A stretch of DNA of 64,000 bases from Methanoculleus caldifontis (GCF_032842345.1 NZ_WBKO01000001.1:682001-746000), one strand, 5' to 3'; counted from the stretch's first letter, positions 51,665-60,104 are shown. Notes: generated by a model not told the origin, from the letters alone. A program made the numbers and translations.

Positions 51665-52915
51665 TTAACAACGCACCGACCACCTTAGGAAAAATGCAAA
51701 GTATGGATCGAGAATATACAGTGTGGTGCTGTCCTTGTCCCACTCGATAAGTCTGGGCTTGCCTTCTGAATGACTCGAAATGAGTTCCATCTGCGCTAAG
51801 ACCCTTGAAACCTCATGAAGTTGAGGAATATTTTCGTCTAGAACCGATCTTAACTGCGTCCTTATTTGTTCGTACCTTGTTTCCATCTCTGGGCCCGTGT
51901 TAGCCAAAGCTTGCAAAACCGCTGCATAAATATCCCCTTCTGTTCCGTCAACGAAACGTCTTTTAATTCGGTCCGTTCTTTGTCGGGGCCCCCTAAGCAA
52001 AAGTGCATAATCATTTTTTGAGGTAATTTTGTCGGTAATGCCTTTAAAGAAGCCTGCCATTGAGGGTGTAAATGTGATCGGTGTAACATCTGGAGTTGTT
52101 TCTCGAATATTGTTGGATTTACATAAACTCTCACAAAATTCTTGCATTAATTGTGGATTTCCATAACTTTCATCCGCCAATGCCCTATTTTGTTCTCTTG
52201 GTGAGGTAACATTTAGTAATGGGAATCCCTTTTCTGCAATCTCGATTAGTTCCTCTGTTCCCCACAATGGGATCTTTAATTGTTGTACCCGACCTGTCAT
52301 CTCAGATTCAACTTTTACTGCGTCATATGCACGATGAGGAACAGACAGTAAAACGACACGTAACCCCTCGAAAATGGGGTTTTTCAGGGACCTAATTATT
52401 TGAGTTTGGACTTCTGGGGGGATATAATGAAAATCGTCAATAATAACTGGAATATTCTGCTTTTCTAGATTTCTTATGGCTGCGTTTCGCGGGGTGTCAT
52501 ACCGTGAGTATATTGTGGTAATACCCTTAGTGGAGGTGGTACTCCCTCCTAGAGATCCGCTCCCTTTAGCAACGACAGCATTTATTCCCCCCTCCACACT
52601 CGTAGATAACGTTTGATTATCTTCACTTCTTATTTCTGAACTAACGTTAGTGAATGCGTCTAAACGCTCGATGATATTTATCCAGAAGTCATTTTCCTCT
52701 CGGATTTCTCCACCCGAAACCCATATCCCGCTTTTCTTAGAAATTACTTTTCTACAGAGAACTGTCTTTCCCGACTTAGTAGGTCCAGTTAGAGAGAGTA
52801 GCTTATATCCCGTATCCAAATAATCTTTCAATTGATTTTCTAACTCTAATTCGTCCCTGGGGTTGTACGTATGAAGTGGAAAGCCGCCTGGAGTAAAGAC
52901 GTCCTCTATGCGCAT
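51665..52915 (-). CDS. AT-rich AAA/STAND-like ATPase of the integrated element
   Basis: 416 residues. Walker A is SLTGPTKSGKTVLCRKV (about 40-55), Walker B IPVIIDDFHYIPPE (~157), and a sensor-like LRVVLLSVPHRAYD follows. The C-terminal part is winged-helix-like and ends TTLYILDPYFAFFLRW, recalling the DPFF.F..RF end of archaeal DUF234-type ATPases. AT-rich codon use (ATT, AAT, TTA) contrasts with all neighbours, so it was acquired. Function may be defence or element maintenance; no partner effector is seen. Confidence 0.72.
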   Translation of the reverse strand: MRIEDVFTPGGFPLHTYNPRDELELENQLKDYLDTGYKLLSLTGPTKSGKTVLCRKVISKKSGIWVSGGEIREENDFWINIIERLDAFTNVSSEIRSEDNQTLSTSVEGGINAVVAKGSGSLGGSTTSTKGITTIYSRYDTPRNAAIRNLEKQNIPVIIDDFHYIPPEVQTQIIRSLKNPIFEGLRVVLLSVPHRAYDAVKVESEMTGRVQQLKIPLWGTEELIEIAEKGFPLLNVTSPREQNRALADESYGNPQLMQEFCESLCKSNNIRETTPDVTPITFTPSMAGFFKGITDKITSKNDYALLLRGPRQRTDRIKRRFVDGTEGDIYAAVLQALANTGPEMETRYEQIRTQLRSVLDENIPQLHEVSRVLAQMELISSHSEGKPRLIEWDKDSTTLYILDPYFAFFLRWSVRC

Positions 52916-53045
52916 ATATCAGAATTGCCGAAACTATTTTATAATCTTTCTCCCCTACAAGAGGCTCTCTAGTCCTTAACATTTCCTTATCAACTACCTT
53001 TCCTCTTCCCAGAAACATAGGTGTTGTCGAGCATCCCCTCCCTTC

Positions 53046-53297
53046 GGTGCGTCCGGTTGTCCCGGTGCGTCCGGTTAACCCCTTCGATCACACCTGCCTA
53101 CTGTGACGCTCCCTCATGCACGATCCCTCCCCGCAGATTTCGGCTATCCGAAACTGTCCGCACACTTTCGACCATCCGAAACATCACGGCGTCCCCCTCA
53201 AATGCCCCCGTTTTTGGTTACCACCTCTTTAAGACCCATACCACAGAGAGTTAGGATACCCGAAACTGTGCGGACAGATACAGCACTGTGCGGACAG
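53046..53297. promoter_or_regulatory. operator or iteron-like repeats upstream of the RHH gene
   Basis: Direct repeat GGTGCGTCCGGTT at 53046-53058 and 53064-53076. Palindrome-like CTGTGCGGACAG at 53266-53277 and 53286-53297 (exactly 20 bp apart) with an inverted copy CTGTCCGCACA at 53154-53164. TCCGAAAC precedes two of these sites. The last two sites flank the expected start of the gene at 53324. The set could be repressor sites or a replication origin. Confidence 0.65.
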
Positions 53298-53323
53298 TAG
53301 AAAAAACAAGGAGAAAAGAGAAA

Positions 53324-53557
53324 ATGGCAAAAGAAAAGGAATACGTGCGAAAGAGGAGAAGATTGAACATTACGATCTCGGATCAGGCGCATGATTTTCT
53401 GAAAAACCAAGTCACCAATGCGTCCCGATTTATAGAGCGCCTAATCGAAGAGGCTGAAAACGAAATCCAAGCAATGATTGTTACGATTTCCCCGATTAAA
53501 GGTGGGCCCGGAGGGATTCGAACCCACGACCGCCCGGTTATGAGCCGGGCGCTCTGA
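53324..53557 (+). CDS. ribbon-helix-helix DNA-binding protein running into the tRNA gene
   Basis: 77 residues from MAKEKEYVRKRRR. RRRLNITISDQAHDFLKNQVTNASRFIERLIEEAENEI is a complete RHH unit (beta strand plus two helices). The last ~17 residues (GGPGGIRTHDRPVMSRAL) are antisense translation of the tRNA/att site, so the original C-terminus was replaced or extended at the integration junction. Likely autoregulator binding the palindromes upstream. Confidence 0.72.
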   Translation: MAKEKEYVRKRRRLNITISDQAHDFLKNQVTNASRFIERLIEEAENEIQAMIVTISPIKGGPGGIRTHDRPVMSRAL

Positions 53558-53577
53558 CCGGACTAAGCTACGGGCCC
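53503..53577 (-). tRNA. tRNA with CAT anticodon (Ile2 or elongator Met)
   Basis: Acceptor GGGCCCG/CGGGCCC with discriminator A, D arm GCTTA...AGAGC, anticodon stem CCCGG/CCGGG around CTCATAA, T arm GTGGG-TTCGAAT-CCCTC. The T stem has a T-T mismatch at its second pair. No CCA encoded. The CAT anticodon may be Met or lysidine/agmatidine-modified Ile2; the GGGCCCG acceptor leans to Ile2. It is the integration site of the element. Confidence 0.9.
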
Positions 53578-53828
53578 GAGAAGTGTGATGCAGCCGGTCT
53601 GAATCGGGAAATGACGCATTCAGCTCGAATTTCCGGGAGTTCCCGGACTCTCACTGCATATAAATATTGTTCCTTGATCATAAAAACATTGTGCGCGTTC
53701 TGCAGGGCAGCCGCATGCCATACAGGCGCAACGTCCGGAACTCCGCCATGCAGACCTGCGGAAGGACCTCCAGCGCCTGTAGTCCGGGAGACTGCCTGCG
53801 AAACGCTCTGGGAAACTCCTTACTGTAT

Positions 53829-54110
53829 CTACTGGTGCTGCTCTTTCCACTTCATCCAGTTGTTGTAGGCGTTCATATCCCTCTGCTTGAGGGTCTCCTG
53901 GATCTTGTTGTCGATCTCGGTGGTCGTCATCCCGCTGTGCGTGCTGCTCTGGATCTGCTGGGTGATCTCGTCCGCCAGTTTCTGGTCCGCTCCGGCGTTC
54001 TGGATCGACTTCCTGATCTTGTCAGGGTTGAACTGCTCCTCCTGGTTGTTGGTCTTCCGGACCATGGTCTCCTGCCAGGACCGGGACTCCATCTGCTGCT
54101 GTTCCGCCAT
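53829..54110 (-). CDS. stand-alone ATP-cone domain protein
   Basis: 93 residues from MAEQQQMES, chosen because GGTGAT lies 4 nt upstream. TMVRKTNNQEEQFNPDKIRKSIQNAG then ADEITQQIQSSTHSGMTTTEIDNKIQETL matches the ATP-cone, the nucleotide-sensing module normally at the N-terminus of ribonucleotide reductase or in NrdR. Here it is nearly the whole protein, with a Trp/Gln-rich tail, so it may act in trans on another enzyme. Confidence 0.75.
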   Translation of the reverse strand: MAEQQQMESRSWQETMVRKTNNQEEQFNPDKIRKSIQNAGADQKLADEITQQIQSSTHSGMTTTEIDNKIQETLKQRDMNAYNNWMKWKEQHQ

Positions 54111-54125
54111 TTTCATCACCATCAA

Positions 54126-54588
54126 TTATCTGTTCTGTTTTCCTGAATCGAGGTCCGGGCGCCCGTTTTATTCCGGCTCTCTGTCCCCCGGATAGCGATC
54201 TCCGGGAGCTCCACCCAACCCCGCTTCGGTTGCAAGCTGCAGCCTGCCGGGCAACAGTGGGATATCGGATACTTATAAGTTGCGGCTGTTGGCCATCCCG
54301 CTCTTCCCGGCGAAGCAATCGGCGAACGGTGCCCTCCCGGGCGACTAAGAACAATATCGCCCATCTGCGTGGGGCATGCTGTCAGGCGGCGCCGATGCGG
54401 AGGAGAGAATGACTGGTAAGGGGTGCGTGAATCTATGGGGCCGATACGGTCCGAACCCGCGGCCGCCCGAAAACAAACGTCCCGACCCACGGAATCCGGG
54501 AACGGCAGCAACTCGTGCCGTCCCTTGAGTCCGTGCAGATCTGGTGCACATAAACGTCTCCCTCGAACGATAAATACGTTCTGCGGCC
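54126..54588 (-). other. 463-bp intergenic region with a possible small RNA
   Basis: No protein gene supported. On the minus strand CGTATTTATCG (54568-54578) is TATA-like; some 45 nt on, GGGACGGCA/TGCCGTTCCC (54524-54498) forms a strong hairpin, with GTGC/GCAC just before it. A second TATA-like CTTATAAG near 54275 may serve the ATP-cone gene. Confidence 0.35.
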
Positions 54589-55941
54589 CTACGCCTCCCG
54601 CGCCGCCGGGTCGGCCTTCCGGATGGCCGCGAGCACTTCCCGCACCTTCTCGTCCATGAGTTCCTTCGTCTCCGCCTCCAGGTTCAGCCGCACCACCGGC
54701 TCGGTGTGGGAGCGGCGGATGTTGAACCACCAGTCGGGGTAGCCCGCCGTCAGCCCGTCGAGGCGGTCGAGGTCCGCGTCCCGGTAGAGCGCCGCAAGCA
54801 CCGCGAGGACCGCTGCCGGGTCGCTCACCCTGAGGTTGATCTCCCCGGTCGAGGAGTAGCGGTCGAGGGGCCGGACGAGTTCCGAGAGGCTCCGGCCGCT
54901 CGCGGCGATGAGGTTTGCGACCAGCACCATCGTCAGGAGCCCGTTGTCGACGAACCCCATCTCCCGGTAGTAGTAGTGCCCGGAGAGTTCCCCGGCAAAG
55001 AGGGCGTCCTCCTCCCGCATCAGGGCCTTGATGAAGGCGTGGCCCACCCGGGACCGGACAGGCCGCCCTCCCGCCTCCCCGATCACCTCGACGACCGCCC
55101 GGCTCGACCGCAGATCGTAGAGGATCGCCGCCCCCGGGTTCTCTTCGAGCAGGAACGCCGCGATGAGCCCGGTCACCAGGTCCTCGCGGACGCGCCTTCC
55201 CCGCTCGTCGACGAACCCGCACCGGTCCCCGTCGCCGTCGAACGCGACCCCGAACTCCGCGCCCTCGGCCACGACCCGGTCCTGCAGTTCCCGGGTGGTC
55301 GCGGGGTCGAGGGGGTTCGCGTGGTGGTGGGGGAACCGCCCGTCGGGTTCGAGATACATCGGCACGAGCCCCCACGCCGGGACCCGCTCGAAGAGCCGGG
55401 GGACCTCCGGCCCGGCCATCCCGTTCCCTGCGTCCACGACGATCGTGAGCGGCCGGGGGTTCCGCACGAACCCGGCCACCTTCCCGATGTAGGCATCAAG
55501 CATCTCGAGCCGGCGGCAGGACCCGCCGGCGCGGGCGACTGGTTCCTCCCCCACCCGGGTCTCGAGAAGGGGGAGGTCCCGGTCCCCGGAGAGGGGAACG
55601 GCGTTCTCGCGGTCCAGTTTGAACCCGTTCATCTCCCCGGGGAGGTGGGAGGCCGTCACCATCGCCCCGCCGTCGAACCCCCCGGCGGTGACGGCGTAGT
55701 TGAGGAGCGGGGTGCTCGCCATACCGATATCGGCGACCTCCGCCCCGGCCTCGACTGCCCCGCGGGAGAACGCCCGGGCGAGCGATGGCGACGAGAGACG
55801 CATGTCCCGGCCGACGACGATCCGCTCCGCCGCGAGGAGCCCGACGAAGGCGTTCCCGATCCTCCGCGCCGTCGCTTCGTCGAGCTCGTCCGGGTAGCGC
55901 CCCCGGATATCGTAAGCCCGGAAGATCCCGGCCACGATCAC
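54589..55941 (-). CDS. manB: phosphomannomutase/phosphoglucomutase
   Basis: 450 residues. Interconverts hexose 1- and 6-phosphates for glycan synthesis. Family sites: FRAYDIRGRYPDEL, VVGRDMRLSS, the phosphoserine loop MVTASHLPGEMNGFK (family TASHNP with Leu for Asn), metal loop FDGDGDRCGFVD, sugar-binding GELSGHYYYRE, and phosphate loop RRSHTEPVVRLN. It overlaps the nifS-like gene by 4 nt. Confidence 0.92.
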   Translation of the reverse strand: MIVAGIFRAYDIRGRYPDELDEATARRIGNAFVGLLAAERIVVGRDMRLSSPSLARAFSRGAVEAGAEVADIGMASTPLLNYAVTAGGFDGGAMVTASHLPGEMNGFKLDRENAVPLSGDRDLPLLETRVGEEPVARAGGSCRRLEMLDAYIGKVAGFVRNPRPLTIVVDAGNGMAGPEVPRLFERVPAWGLVPMYLEPDGRFPHHHANPLDPATTRELQDRVVAEGAEFGVAFDGDGDRCGFVDERGRRVREDLVTGLIAAFLLEENPGAAILYDLRSSRAVVEVIGEAGGRPVRSRVGHAFIKALMREEDALFAGELSGHYYYREMGFVDNGLLTMVLVANLIAASGRSLSELVRPLDRYSSTGEINLRVSDPAAVLAVLAALYRDADLDRLDGLTAGYPDWWFNIRRSHTEPVVRLNLEAETKELMDEKVREVLAAIRKADPAAREA

Positions 55942-57113
55942 ATTCCTCCCCCGAGCGGGGAGATCTCGCGCAGCCTTCCTATCACCTGCGGGAGCACCTC
56001 GAGGACGTAGTCGACGTCCTCCCCTGTGTTCCGGGAGCCGAGCGTGAGCCGGAGCGAGCCGTGGGCGTGTTCCGGCGGGAGACCGCAGGCGGTCAGGACG
56101 TGGGAGGGCTCGAGCGAGGCCGAGGTGCAGGCGCTCCCCGTCGAGGCCGCGATGCCGAGGGCGTCGAGCATGAGCAGGATCGACTCCCCCTCGACGTAGC
56201 GGAACGCGACGTTGACGTTGTTTGGCAGCCGCTCGGTCGGGTGGCCGTTCAACCGGGTGTCCGGGATAGAATCGAGGATCCCCCGGATGAGTTTATCGCG
56301 CGTCGCGGCGAGCCAGACAGACTTCTGCGGCATCTCGGCGACCGCGATCTCGATCGCCTTTCCCATCCCGACGATCCCGGGGACGTTCTCGGTCCCGGCC
56401 CGACGTCCCCGCTCCTGCGCCCCGCCGTCCATGAACGTCCCAACACGGGTCCCCCGCCGGATATAGAGCGCTCCTACCCCTTTCGGCCCGCCGAACTTGT
56501 GGGCCGAGAGGGCGAGGAGGTCGGCCCCCATCCTCTCGACGTCGACCGGAAAGGCCCCGATCGCCTGGACGGCGTCGGTGTGGAACGGGACGCCGCGGTC
56601 GCGAGCGATCTTCGCGATCGCCGCCACGGGCTGGATCGTCCCGACCTCGTTGTTTGCCGCCATCACCGAGACGAGGATAGTTTTGTCCGTGATCGCCTCC
56701 TCGACCCGCTCAGGCTCCACCCTGCCGAACTCGTCGACGGGGAGGTAGGTGACCCGGTAGCCCTGCTTCTCGAGGGCCCGGCAGGGGTGGAGGACCGCGT
56801 GGTGCTCGATTGCGGAGGTGACGATATGGTCGCCCTTCCGCCGGTTCGCCGCCGCCACCCCCTTGATCGCCCAGTTGTCGGCCTCCGTCCCGCCCGCGGT
56901 GAAGAAGACCTCCTCGGGGCTCGCGCCGATCGCCGCCGCCACCCGGTCCCGGACCTCCTCCACCGCCCCCTTCGCCTCGCGGGCGAGGGCGTAGAGCGAG
57001 GAGGGGTTCCCGAACCGCTCCGAGAAGTAGGGGAGCATCGCGCGGGCGACCTCCGGCCGCACCGGCGTCGTCGCCGCATGGTCCAGGTAGACCGATCGTC
57101 TCCTCTCCATCAC
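55938..57113 (-). CDS. nifS: cysteine desulfurase
   Basis: 391 residues. PLP enzyme that takes sulfur from cysteine: LDHAATTPVRPEV, FTAGGTEADNWAIKG, TSAIEHHAVLHPC, ANNEVGTIQPV, the PLP Lys in SAHKFGGPKG, RAGTENVPGIVG and the active Cys in STGSACTSASLEPSHVL. NifS/IscS group I. No scaffold (nifU/iscU) gene is adjacent. It lies between manB and the Lon-like gene with 4-nt overlaps on both sides. Confidence 0.93.
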   Translation of the reverse strand: MMERRRSVYLDHAATTPVRPEVARAMLPYFSERFGNPSSLYALAREAKGAVEEVRDRVAAAIGASPEEVFFTAGGTEADNWAIKGVAAANRRKGDHIVTSAIEHHAVLHPCRALEKQGYRVTYLPVDEFGRVEPERVEEAITDKTILVSVMAANNEVGTIQPVAAIAKIARDRGVPFHTDAVQAIGAFPVDVERMGADLLALSAHKFGGPKGVGALYIRRGTRVGTFMDGGAQERGRRAGTENVPGIVGMGKAIEIAVAEMPQKSVWLAATRDKLIRGILDSIPDTRLNGHPTERLPNNVNVAFRYVEGESILLMLDALGIAASTGSACTSASLEPSHVLTACGLPPEHAHGSLRLTLGSRNTGEDVDYVLEVLPQVIGRLREISPLGGGM

Positions 57114-59506
57114 TTCGCCGCCATCGGCTGGAACCCGCGCATCGCCTCCGCCATCTCCCCAAGGCGCCGGTCCACCAGGTAGTTCACCGTCCCCTCTTCA
57201 TACGTCCCGTCCTCCCGGCGCGTGCCCGCCGGGACGCCTGTGAGGACCTCGATCCCCTCGTCGATCGTCCGCACCGGGTAGATCCGGAACTTCCCGGCCC
57301 GCGCCGCCTCGACGACCTCCTCTTTCAGCATCAGGTTCTGGACGTTGCTTGCCGGGATCAGGGCGCCCTGGGTCCCATCGAGACCCCTGGCCTTGCAGAC
57401 CTCGTAGAATCCTTCCAGTTTCTCGTTCACCCCGCCGATCGCCTGAACCTCGCCCTTCTGGTTCACCGAGCCCGTGACGGCGATATACTGCTTTAAGGGC
57501 AGGCCCGAGAGCGCCGAGAGGAGGGCGTAGAGTTCGGTGCTCGACGCGGAGTCGCCCTCGATCCCCTCGTAACTCTGTTCGAAGACGAGCCGGGCCGAGA
57601 GGGCGAGCGGCTTGTCGTGCGCGTAGTTGTTGTTGAGGTAGCCGCTGATGATCAGGACGCCCTTCGTGTGGATCGGCCCGCCGAGCGCCGCTTCCCGCTC
57701 GATATCCATGATACCCTCGCGGCCGACCCCGATGCTCGCGGTCACCTTCGACGGCCGCCCGAAAGCGAAATCGCCGAGCCCGATGACAGAGAGGCCGTTC
57801 ACCTGCCCGATCTTCTCCCCTTCGGTCTCGATCAGGAAGATCCCCCGGCGGATGTACTCCTCGATCTTCTGCTGGATCAGGTTCGAGCGGTAGATCTTCT
57901 CCTCGATCGCCTTCGTGATATGCTGCTTCCGTATCTGCTCTGCGCCGTCGCTTGCGGCGTAGAAGTTCGCTTCTCTGATGAGATCGGCCACCGCGGCGAA
58001 CTGGGTCGAGAGCTTATGCTTGTCCGCCGCGAGGCGCGAGCCGTACTCGACCACCCGGGCGATCGCCTCCCGGTCCAGGTGCCGGAGTTTCTCCTCGCGG
58101 ACGAGGTTGCACATAAAGTCGGCGTATTTTCCGGCGTTCTCGTCGTTTCGGTCCATCACGGTGTCGAAGTCGGCCTTGACCTTGAAGAGCTCCTTGAAGT
58201 CGGGGTCCATCTGATAGAGGGCCTGGTAGATCATCGGCGTCCCGATGAGGGCCACCTTGATATCGAGAGGGATGGGTTCGGGCTTGATGGTCTTGGCCGT
58301 GATGAACCCCATCCGCTCCCCCGGCTCCTCGATGACGGCCTCCCCGGTCTTTAAGGCCGTCTTGAGCCCGTCCCAGGAGAGGGGAGCCCGGAGGAGATCC
58401 TCGACGCTCAGGACGAGGTAGCCGCCGTTGGCCTTATGGAGCGAGCCCGGCCGGATCATCGTGAAGTCGGTCGTGAAGATCCCGAACTGGACCTCTTTCT
58501 CGATCTTGCCGAGGAGGTTCTGGAAGGTGGGGTTCTGCTCGACGACCACCGGCGCGCCCCCGTCATCGGCGTTGTCGACGACGATGTTCACCTCGTACTT
58601 TCGGAACGGCATCTCCCGGATGAAGGCCTGGAACTGCGGCGGGGCGCCCGGCTGCTCGGGGACGCCGAGGAAGGCCTGGAGGTTCTCGAGGATGTCGTTC
58701 TGGACGGCGTCGATGTATTCGGGCACCTCCGCGACGCCGGCATACTTCTCCCTGAGTTCGGCGACGAGGTTGCCGATCGCGTAGAGGGCGATGTCGTGGT
58801 TCACGTCCTTGACCGCTTCTGCCCCCTGCCGCTCGATATCCTGCACCTGCCTGAGCGTGCTCCGGAGTTCGGCGTTCAGGGCCTCCCGCCGCCGCTGGAC
58901 CTCCGCCCGCACCTCGCCGGGGAGGGTGATGAACTCCTCCTCGGGTACCGGCCTCCCGTCGATGATTGGGATGGTTAAAAGACCGATAGGGCTCATCTGG
59001 ATGACGAACCCCGCTTCCTGGGCCTTTTGATTGATCCGGGCAATGAGGTCGGTCCTGGTCCCCTGGAGCAACTGGAGGGTCTCGTCACGGCGCTTGGCGT
59101 ACTCCTCGCTCTGGAACGCCCGGGGAAGCGCCTGCCGGGCTTCCTCGATGAACTGCTTCATCTCCTCCCTGAACCGGGTCCCCTGCCCGGCGGGGAGCGC
59201 GATGGCGTTGGGCTCGTACTGGTTCTGGAAGTTGTGGACGTAGACCCAGTCGCTCGCCCGGGGCTTTTGCTTCGCGAGCTGGTCGAGGAAACTCTGGACG
59301 GCACGCATCCGTCCGGTTCCCTGGGCCCCTGCGGCGTAGACGTTGAACCCGGGCTCCCGGATCTCCAGGCCGAACCGGAGCGCCCGGAGCGCCCGCTCCT
59401 GGCCGATGATCTCCTCCAGCGGCCGCATCTCGCCGGTGCTGGCGCATTCGACCTTTCCCGGCTCGTAGACGTGTCGGTACTCTTCTATCTCCAAGGGTTG
59501 AATCAT
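57110..59506 (-). CDS. Lon-like ATP-dependent protease (AAA_32/LonB-type, YcbZ-like)
   Basis: 798 residues. N-terminal IIGQERALRALRFGLEIREPGFNVYAAGAQGTGRMRAV carries a P-loop-like site; residues ~110-290 are coiled helical; the AAA core includes PGSLHKANGGYLVLSVEDLL and FKVKADFDTVMDR. The C-terminal Lon protease domain (~595-760) has VFEQSYEGIEGDSASSTELYALLSALSGLP (catalytic Ser) and SVNQKGEVQAIGGVNEKLEGF (Lys). No transmembrane segment, unlike archaeal LonB. Confidence 0.9.
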   Translation of the reverse strand: MIQPLEIEEYRHVYEPGKVECASTGEMRPLEEIIGQERALRALRFGLEIREPGFNVYAAGAQGTGRMRAVQSFLDQLAKQKPRASDWVYVHNFQNQYEPNAIALPAGQGTRFREEMKQFIEEARQALPRAFQSEEYAKRRDETLQLLQGTRTDLIARINQKAQEAGFVIQMSPIGLLTIPIIDGRPVPEEEFITLPGEVRAEVQRRREALNAELRSTLRQVQDIERQGAEAVKDVNHDIALYAIGNLVAELREKYAGVAEVPEYIDAVQNDILENLQAFLGVPEQPGAPPQFQAFIREMPFRKYEVNIVVDNADDGGAPVVVEQNPTFQNLLGKIEKEVQFGIFTTDFTMIRPGSLHKANGGYLVLSVEDLLRAPLSWDGLKTALKTGEAVIEEPGERMGFITAKTIKPEPIPLDIKVALIGTPMIYQALYQMDPDFKELFKVKADFDTVMDRNDENAGKYADFMCNLVREEKLRHLDREAIARVVEYGSRLAADKHKLSTQFAAVADLIREANFYAASDGAEQIRKQHITKAIEEKIYRSNLIQQKIEEYIRRGIFLIETEGEKIGQVNGLSVIGLGDFAFGRPSKVTASIGVGREGIMDIEREAALGGPIHTKGVLIISGYLNNNYAHDKPLALSARLVFEQSYEGIEGDSASSTELYALLSALSGLPLKQYIAVTGSVNQKGEVQAIGGVNEKLEGFYEVCKARGLDGTQGALIPASNVQNLMLKEEVVEAARAGKFRIYPVRTIDEGIEVLTGVPAGTRREDGTYEEGTVNYLVDRRLGEMAEAMRGFQPMAAK

Positions 59507-59599
59507 TCATCTCACCAGGTTCCTGCAAACTTACACCGCAGGATGTCGCTTGCCTTAAAAAAGGTTCCCCGGCCGGGCACCGGATGGTACGATGGGCGG

Positions 59600-59632
59600 T
59601 TTTAACATATTTAGCGCGTATGTGTACTATGT
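59600..59632 (+). promoter_or_regulatory. promoter with weaker copy of the shared element, first NifX-like gene
   Basis: TTTTAACATATTTAG is followed after ~5 nt by GTATGTGTACTATG (59618-59631), matching TATGTGTAATAA of the site at 50274 at 11 of 13 positions, again immediately downstream of the TATA. The gene starts 50 nt later at 59681. Confidence 0.5.
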
Positions 59633-59680
59633 TTGTCTGCGGCTCTCCCGTGTCGGGAGCCGGGAACACAGGTGAAATCA

Positions 59681-60037
59681 ATGCGGATTGCAATTGCACA
59701 GGACGAAAACCGTGTCTCCGAACACTTCGGGCACTGTGAAGGGTACGCTATCTTCGATGTCGAGGAGTCGATCATCTACCGGCGGGACGACCTGCCGAAC
59801 CCCGGCCACGAACCCGGCCGGCTCCCGGTCTTCCTCGCAGAGCACGGCGTCAACCGGATCATCGCCGGCGGGATGGGCCCGCGGGCCGTCGAGATCTTCC
59901 ACGCGAACGGCATCGAGGTCCTCCTCGGCATCAGCGGGAACGTCGACTACATCGCGCAGGACTACATCGCCGGCCGTCTTGCGCCGGGAGAGAGTTCCTG
60001 CCACCACGAGGACGGCGGAGAGTGCAGCGGGCACTGA
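59681..60037 (+). CDS. NifX/NifB-type (dinitrogenase Fe-Mo cofactor) family protein 1
   Basis: 118 residues from MRIAIAQDENRVSEHFGHCEGY (ribosome-binding site AGGTGA). The ribonuclease-H-like Fe-Mo-cofactor domain continues with FDVEES, GVNRIIAGGMGPRAVEIFHANGIEVLLG and ends in His/Cys-rich SSCHHEDGGECSGH, a probable metal-binding tail. No nitrogenase genes are near; in such clusters these proteins are thought to handle Fe-S or metal clusters. Confidence 0.87.
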   Translation: MRIAIAQDENRVSEHFGHCEGYAIFDVEESIIYRRDDLPNPGHEPGRLPVFLAEHGVNRIIAGGMGPRAVEIFHANGIEVLLGISGNVDYIAQDYIAGRLAPGESSCHHEDGGECSGH

Positions 60038-60056
60038 CGAGGCGGATGCACCATCC

Positions 60057-60086
60057 GAAGTATTATGAACATATGAGTAATAATTC
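60057..60086 (+). promoter_or_regulatory. promoter with CATATGAGTAATAATT element, second NifX-like gene
   Basis: AAGTATTATGA (60057-60067) is followed by CATATGAGTAATAATT (60070-60085), identical to the site at 50274 except one base. The gene starts at 60105 after AGAGGAGT. Confidence 0.65.
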
Positions 60087-60104
60087 ACAGAGGAGTCTAT
60101 CAGC

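Larger units (their letters stand above)
50991..53524. mobile_element. small element integrated at the 3' end of a tRNA gene
   Basis: A 22-nt direct repeat beginning TGGGCCCGGAGGG is found at 50991-51012 and at 53503-53524, the latter being the 3' end of the CAT-anticodon tRNA gene. Between them lie an AT-rich ATPase gene, operator-like repeats, a ribbon-helix-helix gene and small ORFs, but no recognisable integrase. The base composition of the ATPase gene differs sharply from the chromosome. It is probably a degraded integrative plasmid or provirus, ~2.5 kb. Confidence 0.78.

Noticed and set aside
54300-54360. Fluoride-riboswitch-like GGCGAACGGTGCCC
   Set aside because: The remaining conserved pseudoknot and downstream motif are absent and no fluoride gene follows.
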